Below are positions 13,224 through 24,092 of a stretch of DNA of 31,566 bases, piece by piece (positions within the stretch are counted from its first letter, which is position 1; each line of letters begins with the position of its first letter). The stretch comes from a virus, in the IMG/VR virus record IMGVR_UViG_3300020457_003081, positions 1-31,566 of that record. The stretch is one strand, 5' to 3'. The position numbers and the translations under genes were made by a program. The notes under the pieces are model-generated. The model did not search any database and was not told where the DNA came from. It saw nothing but the letters and a program-made list of their open reading frames with translations.

Positions 13224-16200
13224 TTATTCATTGTCTATTTCAACATCAACAAATGTATCGCCTGATCTTCTAGTAGTAACTCTATAAGGATTAACTTCAG
13301 TTATTTCAATAGCAATTTTATTTCCATCAGGTATTGTATCACCATTTTCTAAACAGCCACCATACATTAAGTTAAACATACCTGTATGTGAAGTAAATAG
13401 CGATTCTTTTTCTGATTTTTCAAATGATGATGAATACCAAAGATTTAGTGATTTACTTACTGATGAACTATAATGATATATTCTATCATCATTTAAAGCT
13501 GACTTAACAGATCCTGTCACCATTGGCATTAATATTTCATGAAAAATATTTCCACCACCACCTGAGTAGACTTCACCTTCAGTATAATTTCTCTCTAGCG
13601 GATCAATTAACGGATCAACTTTAAACCCTCTAAATTGTTCATAATTAAATCTATTTGCATTTGCAATAGACTCATAATCACTTCTACTAGAAGTTAATGG
13701 AACATTTGCCTCATATGACCATCTAAAATGCGAAGCCATATCATCCCTAGAAGAAGTATACTTTCTATGAGCCAGTATGTTTAAGTTAGATGTTCTGCTT
13801 TCATATGAACCTGTATCTAAGTTGTAAACTTTTCCACTCATCTGTGATGTATACATATCATTTGATGATGTCAATAAACCTGTGAACGGAAGATTTATAG
13901 ATCCTGATTTTGTGTATTCAGCTGCGCTTTGACTATACAACGTGTAATGTCTTATTCTTCCTCTATAATTTCTTTCTTCTACGAATGGCTTATTACCAAC
14001 GATCACTTTAGGTCTTTCTAAAAGTGTTGGTTCTATTAATATACCAATATTCTTTTTAGCTCTTGCAGGAGAAAGTTTTCTAAGATGATCAAATAAACTT
14101 AAGTCATAATACTTTATTAATTTTAAATAATCCCAGAAATTAAATTTTGTTGTCCACTTTTGCCAGTATGTATCTGATATTCTATCTAATCTTCCGTGAT
14201 AATATCTATCTGCATAAATATCTCTTGGGTCACCTAAGTAAGATCCGAAGTCCAAATCAGCTAATGACAATATAATATCTTCATTTATAACATCACTTGG
14301 TGCAAAGAATATTCCTAATTTATTTGAATCAAGTGGTGCTGTATCATATGAGCTTAACTCAACTCTTTCAGTTGTACTTAAAACAGGTGGAACACCATCT
14401 GAATAAATAGTTTTTCTATTATCTAGTCTGAGCTTATTAGATGTTTTGTTTAAACCTATCGATGGTATAAATCCTTTTTGCCTGTCAGATACAGAACTAA
14501 AATTTATTACATTTGCGAATCCAGATCCAGTTGCATATACTTGTCCACCTGTTAGTGAATAATCTCTCACTACATTTGGACTTTGATTTAAGTTTGCCTT
14601 GTCATCCATTGAAAATCTTAAATTCATATCATAGAATGATGAGCTTTCATGATTTCCGTTTATTGCTTTTGGCGCAGCAACGTGATTAAAAAATGCAGCT
14701 TCTTTTAGAGGTGTACTCCAATATCTCCATTCCATTAATGAACCTGAAAATTTACTTCCATATAATGTATTTTCTTCACTTGTTTGTGTCTTACCGCCTA
14801 TATGCCAGTAATTATCTCCTATTGAGCTTGACGCATACCAGCTGGCTAGTAAACCAGAACCAGACAGAGTCATACTAGCAGAAGCTTTAGTTATAATTTC
14901 ATCTGTTCCTGCATCATAAAATCCTGCATAAATATCAAAGCTGTGTGTTGCCTGAGTTGTCTCACCTGTAAGTGACTGTTCAGAGTAACTACTACTTATT
15001 GAAGCTTGCCTTCTCCTAACCATAACAGACCAATACTCATTATTATAAAATGGCAGTGGCTGTAAACTAGCAGTAACAAATCCTTCACTCCCAGATAAAG
15101 CAAATGCCAATTTACCTTTTGTATCTGAACCACTTACATTATGAATGTAAATCGCAGATTCGACCATATTATTAGAATTATTTTTTGTAGCTATTAATGT
15201 GTCTCTTTCTATTCCTGTTTTAAATCTAAATTCTATTGTATCACTTGTTCTGTCTGTAAGACTATTTCTATACCACGGTGATGCAAGCCTTTGTGATCCG
15301 TGGAAGTCTAAAGCGTATGTATATCTTTGTTTTATTTCAAACTCAGGTGATCCTCCTTCTATTTTTGGGCCACCGTATTCTTGTATTCTTAATATAGATG
15401 TTGGTATTCCATAAGCAGCAATAAGAGCTTTTAAAGACTGCTTTGTTCCTTTTGTTTTTAGAATATAAGGCATTGTAGATAATATTCTATTCCATATTTC
15501 TCTTGTTACATCTTTTTGAGATTTCTTTGTAAACCTTACATTAAATTCACCTGTTCCGCTTCCTGATTCTGCAAGACCTAAATGATATTGAGGCATTCTA
15601 ACTAAATCACGTCCTTCAAGCATTGTAAAGCCAAGAGATTCAGCAACTGGTTGAACAAGTTGTTGTGATATTCCTTTTGTTATATCTTCACTTCTTTCAT
15701 GAACATCTGTCATTGCTTTAATGTGTGTCCATATAATGTCGTAATGGTGTCCCATCATATCCATAAATCTTATGAAAGGCTCATTATCAACATCATAAGT
15801 TACGTGTGCTGGTATTAAATTAATAAGACGATTTGTATTTTTCCTATCAAATACTGATGCTGAAGAAATTAATTTATCATGCCAGGTTGTAAATTCAGAA
15901 CTACTCACAGAAAATAATTTATATGGATTTGTTAGTGTACCATCACCAGAAAATTTAGGTGCAGCATTATCATATTCTATACCGTTAGAACTAGAAACAT
16001 ATGAAGATGATTTAAAATACATGTAATTTTCAAAATCATCAAATCCGTTTACAACTTTTCTTTTTTCCATATCCCAAAATTTAATTTGGTCTGATGAACC
16101 AGAAACTATTGATCCAGATGTTTGTCCTGTAATATACGGCGTCTGTGAAGTTCCACCTAAAGACTGGCTTTTTTGTGTATATAATTCTATTGTTTCTAAT

Positions 16201-19200
16201 TTGTCTTTAAAGTTTTTAACTCTTTTTTCAACTGATCCGAAGTGTGAGAAATTTTCAAATACACTATAATCAACATTTATACTTACATCTAATAAGCTGC
16301 CACTAAATATCTTATCTTCTAACTGTTTCCTAACATCAGTGTTTACACCTACAAGATCCGTGTGACTTCTATATTCTGTTTCACGTCTAACGATGACAGG
16401 TTCTATTTCACTAAGCTTTGGTGCCTTTAAAACAGTGTCAGGTATTACCTCATCAATAAACGGAATCATATCAACTGTTTCAACAAGATCTGGTGTTACT
16501 TCATTTGCAATATATGCAGCATCAAATTCACTTATCTCATCTGGTAACGGTTCTAATAATTTATATGCTATTGAGCCAGGATAGTTTGTCGCATTAACAG
16601 GTTTAAAATTAACTACAAGAGATTCGACATCTCCACCAAATACAACTTTAGTGTATAGATTATCAGAATCTTTAAGTCTGTATCTTACAAAATAATCATT
16701 AAACTGATGTTCTATATTTGGTGAATCTACACTTCCACTTATTGCGTTTATTGTTCCTCCAAATTCTCTGTATGATTTATCAACAATTAACCTATTTTCT
16801 TCTATGTCTAAAATTTTTCCTTCATACCTAGCCATTATATCTTCAATAACTTCATCTGCCTCTATATAACCTACTTCATAGCCTGCACCAAATGATGTGT
16901 ATTTATTAACAGGTATATTTGCGTCTATTCTTCCTTGCTCATCTGCAGCTTCGTCATACGTCTGCTCTACGACGATAGTGTCACTCTCTAAGACTTCTTC
17001 TATTTTTAAAAGTATAGGACCTAACTTTGCAGTTTGATCTACTTTAATTCTTTCGTTTGATGTCAACAAAATATCAATTCTTACTTTGTCAACCCACAAC
17101 TCACCAAAACCACCTTTATGACCTAACATTCTTATACCACAATTTGTATATAATCCAAATGAATTATCTTCTGGTATAATAAAATCAAAATGTGCCTCTT
17201 CCCATTCACCTAATTCATGACATGAAACATATCCTTTTGCTCTTGTTGCAACTGTACCGTCCGGATTTTTTGTTAGGGTATCTGTTAGCGTAACTTTTGT
17301 AAAAGACCTGACGCCATCTGCGCCCGTCTGAACTTCTTCTTCAGTGTCACCTGCAACATAATTCCACTGAACGCCATTCCACTTCCAATTACCGTCAGCT
17401 GAATTTGTAATGTCGTTATTAATAATATCTGATGAAGGATACGGCTGAACATCTGTATATTGTGTTTCATAGTTACCGTTTGCCAAACTCTGATAAAACG
17501 GTACTACAGCTTGATTTACATAATAAAAAGATTCTTTCTGAAGTAGTTGTATCATTGATTCCCATGCATCACCATTCCATACCCATCCTAATGCTTCTGA
17601 TAAGTAGATAAATCCTCCTATTGAAACTATGGCTGGCATTATAAATCCTTCACCAGTATTTAACGGATCGTTAGCGCCTATTTGCTGCCATCTTTGACCT
17701 GGCGGATTTGTTCCTGTATAAGACCATCCAGCAGTAATTAATTCATCAGCAATAACCCATTTACTTCCGTTCCAATCCCAGTCATTATAATCATCTGTTG
17801 GAGGTCTGTTGGTAGGTGCTGGAGTTGGTGGTTTATCTTCTCTATCTGGAACAGCATTTCCACCAGAAACATTTCCAAATTCTGTGTAGCCACAATCTTT
17901 CGGCCCACCAGATGGAGGCCTTGCAGCAGTTCCAATAATTCTCGCATCGTCAGGTGTTGTAGAGGTTCTTATTTCAAAACTATAATCATTCTTTGTCATT
18001 TGGTCAACTGTCAAGACTTCTGGAATATCTATTTCTCTTAATTTATTTCTGTCATCGAGCTTTGTTATAAATGAAACTTTATCTTCAGTCACATCATCTA
18101 TTTCATCTTCCATTTCAATATTGTCCATACTAGTTATTACAAATTCACCATTTGCAATTCCAACTCTGTAATTTAATAATCCTTGATTTGGAACGTATCC
18201 TCTTCTTAGCCCATTTACTTCATTATAGTTGTTGTTTAAAAGATCTAGTATTAATTGATTTGATAATCCTTCTCTGTAAAATCCAGTTAATAAATCAATC
18301 ATTTCATTTCTAATATCTTGTCCTGTTATAAACGGTGTTGGTGGTGACTCAATAACTTCTTTATAATAATGTAGTAATTGTACTTGAGCACCCTTCCTAC
18401 CACCATTATCAAAGTCAGGATTTTGTGGTATTGCTTTTTGTTGCCATGTAATTCTTACTGTATCTCCTGGCTTTGCGCCGTAAGCTGCAAGTGCGCCTAT
18501 TGCGCTATTGTCACCATACTGACCATCAATGCCAGTTCCAATCGCCAACCATCTATGTTTAAAGCCTTCTGAATTAATTACATCGCCTGTTATTCTCGGG
18601 TCTTCTAGTCCGTCTCTTACATAATATCCTGTGACGGGATCATTATATGCAGCGAGTGATAATACTTTTCTTTGTTCTAATATTTCAGGCAGATAGTTTA
18701 AGTCAGGAAAATACATACATAATCCGTTATCAACACCTTTGTCCAACAACCAATGTGCATGATAGCCTATATTTGCATCTCCAACTTGTGACCATTTTGC
18801 TGCAGGATTAAGTGAGCTAAATCCATTGCCCCACAAGCCTCTATCATACTCGTCTTTTTGAGCAACTGCTTGTGAATGTAAATTTGTATCCCATTGAAAT
18901 GAAAAATCAACCCCTATCTGTGTCCATGATTTTGATCCGATATATGATCCAGGTATTGTAAAAGAAGAATTTACGAAAGGTTGTAGCTGCCTTATTTCTC
19001 TTAGGTCAAGCTCATTTGTAACCATCTGTGAGCTTAGGTCATCTATTGTCATCGCGTCTCTAATTAAGATATTAGATCCTTCCATTTTTGGAATGAATAT
19101 CTCATCACCAGATCCGAGATCTGCTTTAAGAGTTCTTTGTATAATAGGATCATCACTGTCAGGATCGATAAATTTAATTGTGCCTGACTCAGGTATCTCT

Positions 19201-20654
19201 ATTTCTTCAGAAGAGTCATCTTCATTTCTAGTAAATTGACTTGCTGTTGGTCCTATCTCTAACTGACCACCTGCAAGAAAATATTCTGTGCCTATTGCTG
19301 TCTCTAGACTAGGATTAAATTGTCCATTAGGATATATTACAACTCTTAGCGTAATAACATCATTACCTTCACCTACTTCAGACAATGTAAATGTGTGTGA
19401 TACTCTTTGCCATTTTCCTGTTACTTCAAATAAGGGAGATCTAGAAGTTGTAGGTGTAATTCCCCAAGGGCCAGCATGAGCCAATAGTCTTACTTTACTA
19501 TCTTTAACACCTTGAACATATACACTAAAAGTAAATTCTTGATTGTTTATTTCTCTATGTATTTTTAAATACGGTGACAAGCAGAAAGAATGATTTGCGT
19601 CTGTAGAATGATTTGCAGTTGTCTGATAAAAAACTCTAACACATTGATTCCCAACAGGTGTCTGCTTAACAACAGTTTCTGTTCCTAACAATGTTGGATT
19701 TTCTTGTGATATTGAATTTACTGCGTCTGCGTCTGGAAATGGACTGTGTCCTCTCCACTGATAATCGCTATCTAAATATCTGCCTCGTAATAAGTTTACT
19801 GGCTTTGGTTCTGTAGTAAATGCAGGTTCAACAATAATAGATGCATTTAGTGCAGGAACAACTCTCTTTCCTAAAAAGTAAGCATCATTAATTCTTATCA
19901 TTCCATTAATGTACTTTCTATTAATTGGATTATCGCTTACAACTGTAAGATAGTTTGAGTCTTCACCGTCTGCAAACTTAACGCCTTCACCTTCTAAGGG
20001 AAAATCATTTAGACATGTATAAGCTGCAATCCTAAATCTTTCTAAGTAGCTTGTGTCATTTATAAAGTTTGGTGATAAAACTATCTCTGTCCTATCAGAA
20101 GAAATCCTAGTTAATATTGCTTTGTCTTCTTTTGAAAATACTCTGTCGCCTATTGATGTTGATGATGCTGCATGATCATCAAGCGCAAACATCTTGTTTG
20201 TATCATCTTCTTCAAATCCACCAAAATAAATTTTTTCTTCACCGTTTACTAATAACGGATAAGGGCTACCAAACATTAATCTGTAAAAACAGAATTTTAT
20301 TTTAAATCTGCCTCTTCTAAATCCAAGATCTTTTAATACTTTTGCAGCGTCTATTTGTATTATAGGTTTATCTAAATCATTATCTACTTCACTCTGAAAC
20401 TCATCGCTGTTAATGTATGTTGTTGTTATTAATATATTATCATCGCCGTAAACATTAACTTTTATAAGATCGTCTTCGTGTTGACCGTACTTTAAGTCTG
20501 GCCACTTACTAGACTCATATGTCTCACTTATAAATTGTGGATACCGATGTGTATCTCTATAAGGTGTCCAGTCTTTTGTTTCTGGTAATGTAACTAAGCC
20601 CTGGATTTTTTCCGGTAGAATTTGTAGTCGTTTAGACTTCGCGTCGTATGCCAT
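13224..20654 (-). CDS. Giant baseplate wedge protein (gp7/gpI-like) with binding modules
   Basis: This 2476-residue protein follows gp25 and gp6, where T4 has gp7 (about 1030 residues). Residues about 1650-1765 hold the gpI-like tail-protein signature: REIWNRILSTMPYILKTKGT, then LKALIAAYGIPTSILRIQEYG. Around 288-478 is a jelly-roll, carbohydrate-binding-type domain ending QLEIGPTASQFTR. Around 960-1095 are three WxWNGxxW motifs 65 and 66 residues apart. Around 1780-2000 is a LamG/concanavalin-like beta sandwich (TIEFRFKTG, WSVMVRRR, YWHIGG, SGSLMEWRYW). The C-terminus is Ser/Tyr-rich. It should form the inner wedge that joins gp6 and carries surface-exposed modules. The size is far above the usual. 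Naming it gp7 rests on synteny and the gpI motif. Confidence 0.85.
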   Translation of the reverse strand: MAYDAKSKRLQILPEKIQGLVTLPETKDWTPYRDTHRYPQFISETYESSKWPDLKYGQHEDDLIKVNVYGDDNILITTTYINSDEFQSEVDNDLDKPIIQIDAAKVLKDLGFRRGRFKIKFCFYRLMFGSPYPLLVNGEEKIYFGGFEEDDTNKMFALDDHAASSTSIGDRVFSKEDKAILTRISSDRTEIVLSPNFINDTSYLERFRIAAYTCLNDFPLEGEGVKFADGEDSNYLTVVSDNPINRKYINGMIRINDAYFLGKRVVPALNASIIVEPAFTTEPKPVNLLRGRYLDSDYQWRGHSPFPDADAVNSISQENPTLLGTETVVKQTPVGNQCVRVFYQTTANHSTDANHSFCLSPYLKIHREINNQEFTFSVYVQGVKDSKVRLLAHAGPWGITPTTSRSPLFEVTGKWQRVSHTFTLSEVGEGNDVITLRVVIYPNGQFNPSLETAIGTEYFLAGGQLEIGPTASQFTRNEDDSSEEIEIPESGTIKFIDPDSDDPIIQRTLKADLGSGDEIFIPKMEGSNILIRDAMTIDDLSSQMVTNELDLREIRQLQPFVNSSFTIPGSYIGSKSWTQIGVDFSFQWDTNLHSQAVAQKDEYDRGLWGNGFSSLNPAAKWSQVGDANIGYHAHWLLDKGVDNGLCMYFPDLNYLPEILEQRKVLSLAAYNDPVTGYYVRDGLEDPRITGDVINSEGFKHRWLAIGTGIDGQYGDNSAIGALAAYGAKPGDTVRITWQQKAIPQNPDFDNGGRKGAQVQLLHYYKEVIESPPTPFITGQDIRNEMIDLLTGFYREGLSNQLILDLLNNNYNEVNGLRRGYVPNQGLLNYRVGIANGEFVITSMDNIEMEDEIDDVTEDKVSFITKLDDRNKLREIDIPEVLTVDQMTKNDYSFEIRTSTTPDDARIIGTAARPPSGGPKDCGYTEFGNVSGGNAVPDREDKPPTPAPTNRPPTDDYNDWDWNGSKWVIADELITAGWSYTGTNPPGQRWQQIGANDPLNTGEGFIMPAIVSIGGFIYLSEALGWVWNGDAWESMIQLLQKESFYYVNQAVVPFYQSLANGNYETQYTDVQPYPSSDIINNDITNSADGNWKWNGVQWNYVAGDTEEEVQTGADGVRSFTKVTLTDTLTKNPDGTVATRAKGYVSCHELGEWEEAHFDFIIPEDNSFGLYTNCGIRMLGHKGGFGELWVDKVRIDILLTSNERIKVDQTAKLGPILLKIEEVLESDTIVVEQTYDEAADEQGRIDANIPVNKYTSFGAGYEVGYIEADEVIEDIMARYEGKILDIEENRLIVDKSYREFGGTINAISGSVDSPNIEHQFNDYFVRYRLKDSDNLYTKVVFGGDVESLVVNFKPVNATNYPGSIAYKLLEPLPDEISEFDAAYIANEVTPDLVETVDMIPFIDEVIPDTVLKAPKLSEIEPVIVRRETEYRSHTDLVGVNTDVRKQLEDKIFSGSLLDVSINVDYSVFENFSHFGSVEKRVKNFKDKLETIELYTQKSQSLGGTSQTPYITGQTSGSIVSGSSDQIKFWDMEKRKVVNGFDDFENYMYFKSSSYVSSSNGIEYDNAAPKFSGDGTLTNPYKLFSVSSSEFTTWHDKLISSASVFDRKNTNRLINLIPAHVTYDVDNEPFIRFMDMMGHHYDIIWTHIKAMTDVHERSEDITKGISQQLVQPVAESLGFTMLEGRDLVRMPQYHLGLAESGSGTGEFNVRFTKKSQKDVTREIWNRILSTMPYILKTKGTKQSLKALIAAYGIPTSILRIQEYGGPKIEGGSPEFEIKQRYTYALDFHGSQRLASPWYRNSLTDRTSDTIEFRFKTGIERDTLIATKNNSNNMVESAIYIHNVSGSDTKGKLAFALSGSEGFVTASLQPLPFYNNEYWSVMVRRRQASISSSYSEQSLTGETTQATHSFDIYAGFYDAGTDEIITKASASMTLSGSGLLASWYASSSIGDNYWHIGGKTQTSEENTLYGSKFSGSLMEWRYWSTPLKEAAFFNHVAAPKAINGNHESSSFYDMNLRFSMDDKANLNQSPNVVRDYSLTGGQVYATGSGFANVINFSSVSDRQKGFIPSIGLNKTSNKLRLDNRKTIYSDGVPPVLSTTERVELSSYDTAPLDSNKLGIFFAPSDVINEDIILSLADLDFGSYLGDPRDIYADRYYHGRLDRISDTYWQKWTTKFNFWDYLKLIKYYDLSLFDHLRKLSPARAKKNIGILIEPTLLERPKVIVGNKPFVEERNYRGRIRHYTLYSQSAAEYTKSGSINLPFTGLLTSSNDMYTSQMSGKVYNLDTGSYESRTSNLNILAHRKYTSSRDDMASHFRWSYEANVPLTSSRSDYESIANANRFNYEQFRGFKVDPLIDPLERNYTEGEVYSGGGGNIFHEILMPMVTGSVKSALNDDRIYHYSSSVSKSLNLWYSSSFEKSEKESLFTSHTGMFNLMYGGCLENGDTIPDGNKIAIEITEVNPYRVTTRRSGDTFVDVEIDNE

Positions 20655-20977
20655 TACAGCTCCTTAAATTCTCTGTCAATATAATCGAATGTGTCTTCTT
20701 TTGTTCTGTATCTTCTTTGGTAAACTTCAATATATAATTTCTGTGATAAATTAGAATATGTCTCACCATTATTAAAGTTCTCAAAAAGTCTTATAACACC
20801 ATTGTTATCTCTTAAAGATGTTTTTAAAATCTTATTTTTAGTTTCCTCAGTGCTGCCTTCTTTTGTTAAAAATTTTGATAAATCTTTTTGAAATTTTTGT
20901 TCATACTTAATCTCATCTCTTTCTTTAAGAGACTGATAGTGTAAATTATCTCTTAGCTCTTCTTCTGTGTACGGCAT
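20654..20977 (-). CDS. Small charged helical protein between wedge genes
   Basis: This 107-residue protein is unrecognised. It is almost wholly helical and charged (PYTEEELRDNLHYQSLKER, KFQKDLSKFLTKEG, LYIEVYQRRYRTKEDTFD), with no Cys, signal or membrane segment. Both ends overlap neighbours by one base, so it is translated between the DNRLRE-like and giant wedge proteins. A baseplate assembly factor or small wedge subunit is possible because of that position. T4 gp53 is a candidate functional counterpart by order only; no sequence match was seen. Confidence 0.7.
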   Translation of the reverse strand: MPYTEEELRDNLHYQSLKERDEIKYEQKFQKDLSKFLTKEGSTEETKNKILKTSLRDNNGVIRLFENFNNGETYSNLSQKLYIEVYQRRYRTKEDTFDYIDREFKEL

Positions 20978-22086
20978 TATTCTACCACCTTAAATGATAT
21001 TTTGCTATCTAAAAATTCTACTGTTTCATTTATACCACTTCCACTAATAACTTTAAAAGAGATGTCGTAGTATCTTTCAGGCTCTAAGCCTTCTGTTCTT
21101 AATTTAAAAAAGTTACCTGTTGAATCACAACTAAGTTTTGATCCGCTTCCAAACGGTATTATTGTATGATTTGTTTTTGCATCTTTAATAGAGTAAAAAC
21201 TTGATGCTGATGGAAAATACTGATTTGTTAAATATGCAGACGATGTTCCAAAAGTTCTAGCTGGGTATCTTTCTCTACCTTGTACTCTTATTTTTGTTGT
21301 TGTTCCCTTCTTGTATTGTGGTCTGACACTTGTCATATAGGCTTGTATTTTTCCTAGCTCATCTAGTGCAAGTGGGCTAAGTGAACCAGTCGACCAAACA
21401 GCATCATCCCAAACAGCTTCTATTGTTGGCTTAAAAATTGTGTGTGAGTCTGATGAGAAGAATTTTAAAATACCATAATTTTGTGTTGATTCTTCTATAG
21501 CTGTTGTCCTTCGAACAACTAATCCTTCATTGGCAACTGTTCCACTGACAAATGTGTTTACTATATCTGTAATATCTATTCTTGCATCTGATCCTGACTT
21601 ACTAAAAGAAAATGATGCAGAATATCCTGATCCTGTATAGTATGTTGCTCCCCAATTTGCCTCGCTTCCTGAGAACCATTCTAAAGATCCTGTTTCGCCT
21701 GTTCTATATCTCCAGCTGACACCTTCACGTATGTGCGGATCATCAGACAACTTACCATCACCTTCAGTCCAACTTTGTGATACAACATTTATTGCAATAT
21801 TATTATTGTCTCTTGTTAGCTCAAATGAACCTGCATCGTACAAGTTTAAATAATATTTTGCATCATTTGTTATTGAACCGTCAGCAAGTGATTTAGATAT
21901 TCTAGTTATTGGAAATTGTAAAACAAATCTTTGGATTGTTCCAACACTAGTTGATGCTGCTTGAAATGTTTTTCCAACTTCTAATACTTCATCACCACCT
22001 AAGTTAAAATTACTTGATGTTCCTAATGTATCTGCACCTCTTATAAGTGATGCATCTTTATTTATTCCTACGAAATAATGTGCCAT
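20977..22086 (-). CDS. DNRLRE-like virion structural protein
   Basis: I choose ATG at 22084-22086 (369 residues) because AGGAGA lies 7 bases upstream. The in-frame GTG at 22104 would place this ribosome site inside the gene. The product starts MAHYFVGINKDASL. Residues about 30-210 look like a DNRLRE beta domain (GTIQRFVLQFPI, VSQSWTEGDGKLSDDP, SWRYRTG, ARIDITDIVNTFVSG, GLVVRR). The C-terminal half has KKGTTTKIRVQGRERYPART and a final beta segment, possibly Ig-like. The position directly after gp6 suggests a baseplate-peripheral protein. The ATG overlaps the gp6 stop (TAATG). Confidence 0.8.
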   Translation of the reverse strand: MAHYFVGINKDASLIRGADTLGTSSNFNLGGDEVLEVGKTFQAASTSVGTIQRFVLQFPITRISKSLADGSITNDAKYYLNLYDAGSFELTRDNNNIAINVVSQSWTEGDGKLSDDPHIREGVSWRYRTGETGSLEWFSGSEANWGATYYTGSGYSASFSFSKSGSDARIDITDIVNTFVSGTVANEGLVVRRTTAIEESTQNYGILKFFSSDSHTIFKPTIEAVWDDAVWSTGSLSPLALDELGKIQAYMTSVRPQYKKGTTTKIRVQGRERYPARTFGTSSAYLTNQYFPSASSFYSIKDAKTNHTIIPFGSGSKLSCDSTGNFFKLRTEGLEPERYYDISFKVISGSGINETVEFLDSKISFKVVE

Positions 22087-24089
22087 TAATAGTCTCCTAA
22101 GCACTTACCGACAATGTCTATGTCAGGAAATCTTACTTCAAAAATTGATGGGTCTAGTGACGGATAAACAACACCGTTTTTAATTGCCGTTGATATATCA
22201 AAAATATTTCCTGAGTATCCGCTAGCTTTATTAAATTTATTATTAATAATAATTAAGCTGCCTTCAGGATTATTTTCAATTGGCGGCACAACACTATTTA
22301 CACCTTCAACAAGAGAAATTTCATACGCTATGTCTGATAAAATTATTGGTTGATTTATCTGCCATTTATCTACATTAAAGTAGTCTTTTACTTTTTGAAT
22401 ACACTTAAAAATAATTTCTTCTTTATTATATCCTTTTTTCGCATATATAGAAAACCTAACGCCAACATTAATAATATATCCATCTTTAATATTGACCGCG
22501 TCTGTCAGCATTCTATAAGGCCCTAGATAAGTCTTAATGTTTCTTTTTGTTGCCTCGTTAGCGTGTTCTAATTTCTTTTGTTTGTTATATCCTAATACAT
22601 AAAAGTTTAATGCCATAGGATTAGGAACACGAACTTCTAAGTCCTGTACTTTTAACGGCTCATTTGGCTCAACATACTTTTCCATTAACACCTCAGGAGA
22701 AATAGTTTGTCCTTGTATTACACCCTGGCCAGAATTTAATTGGTCATCTTGCGTTATATAAATCTTAGAGATATTTCCAAACTTAGAAGGCATACTATAA
22801 ATTCTTGTTATGTAATCTTCTTTTGATACTGCTCTTTGTTGTGCTTGAAAATATTGTTTAACATTTTCTTTTATCTCTTTTATTGTCTCAGCGCCTTTAC
22901 CGCCTGTAGCAGGAGAAGGATTGTTAACTGATATTGAATTTAGTGATTCGTCTCTAAGTGTGCCATCTAATCCTGCAGAATTAATAGCAGCATCAACACT
23001 TCTTTTTGATGTTATAGAGTTAGCAGGAACATTATCATCTATCCCACCACCTGTTGAGTATGTTATTGTTAGTGTTGTATTCGCAGGTGCTTGTCCGTAA
23101 ACAGATGTTTCTAAAAAGTTTGCGGGATCTAATGCAGAATTAGAATTTAAGAAATCAGAATTTACATTTGAGTTTCCAACTGTTGACGGATTAGGTATAA
23201 CTTCTTCATCATTTTCAGTCGCTGTTCCTGATCCAAATTGTAACTGAAATGTTCCATCTGGTTTTAGATGTGTCTTAAATCTTTTCTTTGTTCTAATCAG
23301 CTTTAGCATATAAGGTGTTGTATCATTATATGCTGCAAGATTAGGATCAAATTCTGCATCGTTTCTAACTTCATCATATATTAAATCTTGTGCTAATGAA
23401 TCTACGTGATACCATTTATTTCCTTCTGAGTCTATGCATGATATTATTTCTAATACATTTTTACTTCCTAACGTCAACATATCATACGCCTTTGCAGTTC
23501 CAAATGTAAAAGTCTCTTTTACAACTTCACCACTAACACATCTTGCATTTTTCTTTAACAAAAATTTTGTAGGATTACCAGTATTATCTACTTCATAAAT
23601 GCTAGTTTCTACAGGATCAAGAGAGCCTGATGTGCTAAAGTCTACTTCTTCTACGAGCCTAAATGTTTTTCCAAACTGGTCTGCTGAAACTACAGAACCT
23701 GGTTTTACTCTGTAACCGTAAGAATAATTTGGTGTCACATTATCTCCTGATCCTTTCGCAGGAACTGTCTGAAATACTTCTAGCGTTGTTTGAGCAGGTG
23801 TAGATATAGTTGGCTTATATCCATAAGACTGTGCTATTGCAAATACAGTTTTTCTTTCTTCTGCGTAAGCTAACAATGATTCGCGAAACTGTTCGTCAAT
23901 ATAAAATGAAAGTATGTCACCAACATAAGCAGCCATCTCTATAAACATCATGCCAGGACTAGTTTCGTTAAAGTCTGAGTATGATGACGGAAAATAATCT
24001 TTTGCAAAGTCGATTAAATCACCACGCAGCCCTGTAAAATTCTTATTTAAAAAATTAATATCTTTTGGTCTTTGTTTATCTAGTGCCAT
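22086..24089 (-). CDS. 6: Baseplate wedge protein gp6-like (baseplate J family)
   Basis: This 667-residue protein is close to the 660 of T4 gp6. The N-terminus (MALDKQRPKDINFLNKNFTG, then LIDFAKDYFPSSYSDFNETSPG) matches the gp6/J wedge family, followed by MFIEMAAYVGDILSFYIDEQ. The body has beta-rich domains and a conserved-looking core near 395-450 (GKGAETIKEIKENVKQYFQAQ, RAVSKEDYITRIYSMPSKFG). The C-terminal part contains the YDIAYEISLVEGVNSV-type segment (residues about 600-620). In the virion, gp6 dimers and gp7 make the core of each wedge, with gp25 bridging to the tail sheath/tube. Its neighbours gp25 and the giant gpI-like protein support this. Confidence 0.93.
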   Translation of the reverse strand: MALDKQRPKDINFLNKNFTGLRGDLIDFAKDYFPSSYSDFNETSPGMMFIEMAAYVGDILSFYIDEQFRESLLAYAEERKTVFAIAQSYGYKPTISTPAQTTLEVFQTVPAKGSGDNVTPNYSYGYRVKPGSVVSADQFGKTFRLVEEVDFSTSGSLDPVETSIYEVDNTGNPTKFLLKKNARCVSGEVVKETFTFGTAKAYDMLTLGSKNVLEIISCIDSEGNKWYHVDSLAQDLIYDEVRNDAEFDPNLAAYNDTTPYMLKLIRTKKRFKTHLKPDGTFQLQFGSGTATENDEEVIPNPSTVGNSNVNSDFLNSNSALDPANFLETSVYGQAPANTTLTITYSTGGGIDDNVPANSITSKRSVDAAINSAGLDGTLRDESLNSISVNNPSPATGGKGAETIKEIKENVKQYFQAQQRAVSKEDYITRIYSMPSKFGNISKIYITQDDQLNSGQGVIQGQTISPEVLMEKYVEPNEPLKVQDLEVRVPNPMALNFYVLGYNKQKKLEHANEATKRNIKTYLGPYRMLTDAVNIKDGYIINVGVRFSIYAKKGYNKEEIIFKCIQKVKDYFNVDKWQINQPIILSDIAYEISLVEGVNSVVPPIENNPEGSLIIINNKFNKASGYSGNIFDISTAIKNGVVYPSLDPSIFEVRFPDIDIVGKCLGDY

Positions 24090-24092
24090 CTA

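Noticed and set aside
17285-17947. Two short minus-strand frames inside the giant wedge gene
   Set aside because: They lie in another frame of a long gene with clear motifs and lack independent start signals.
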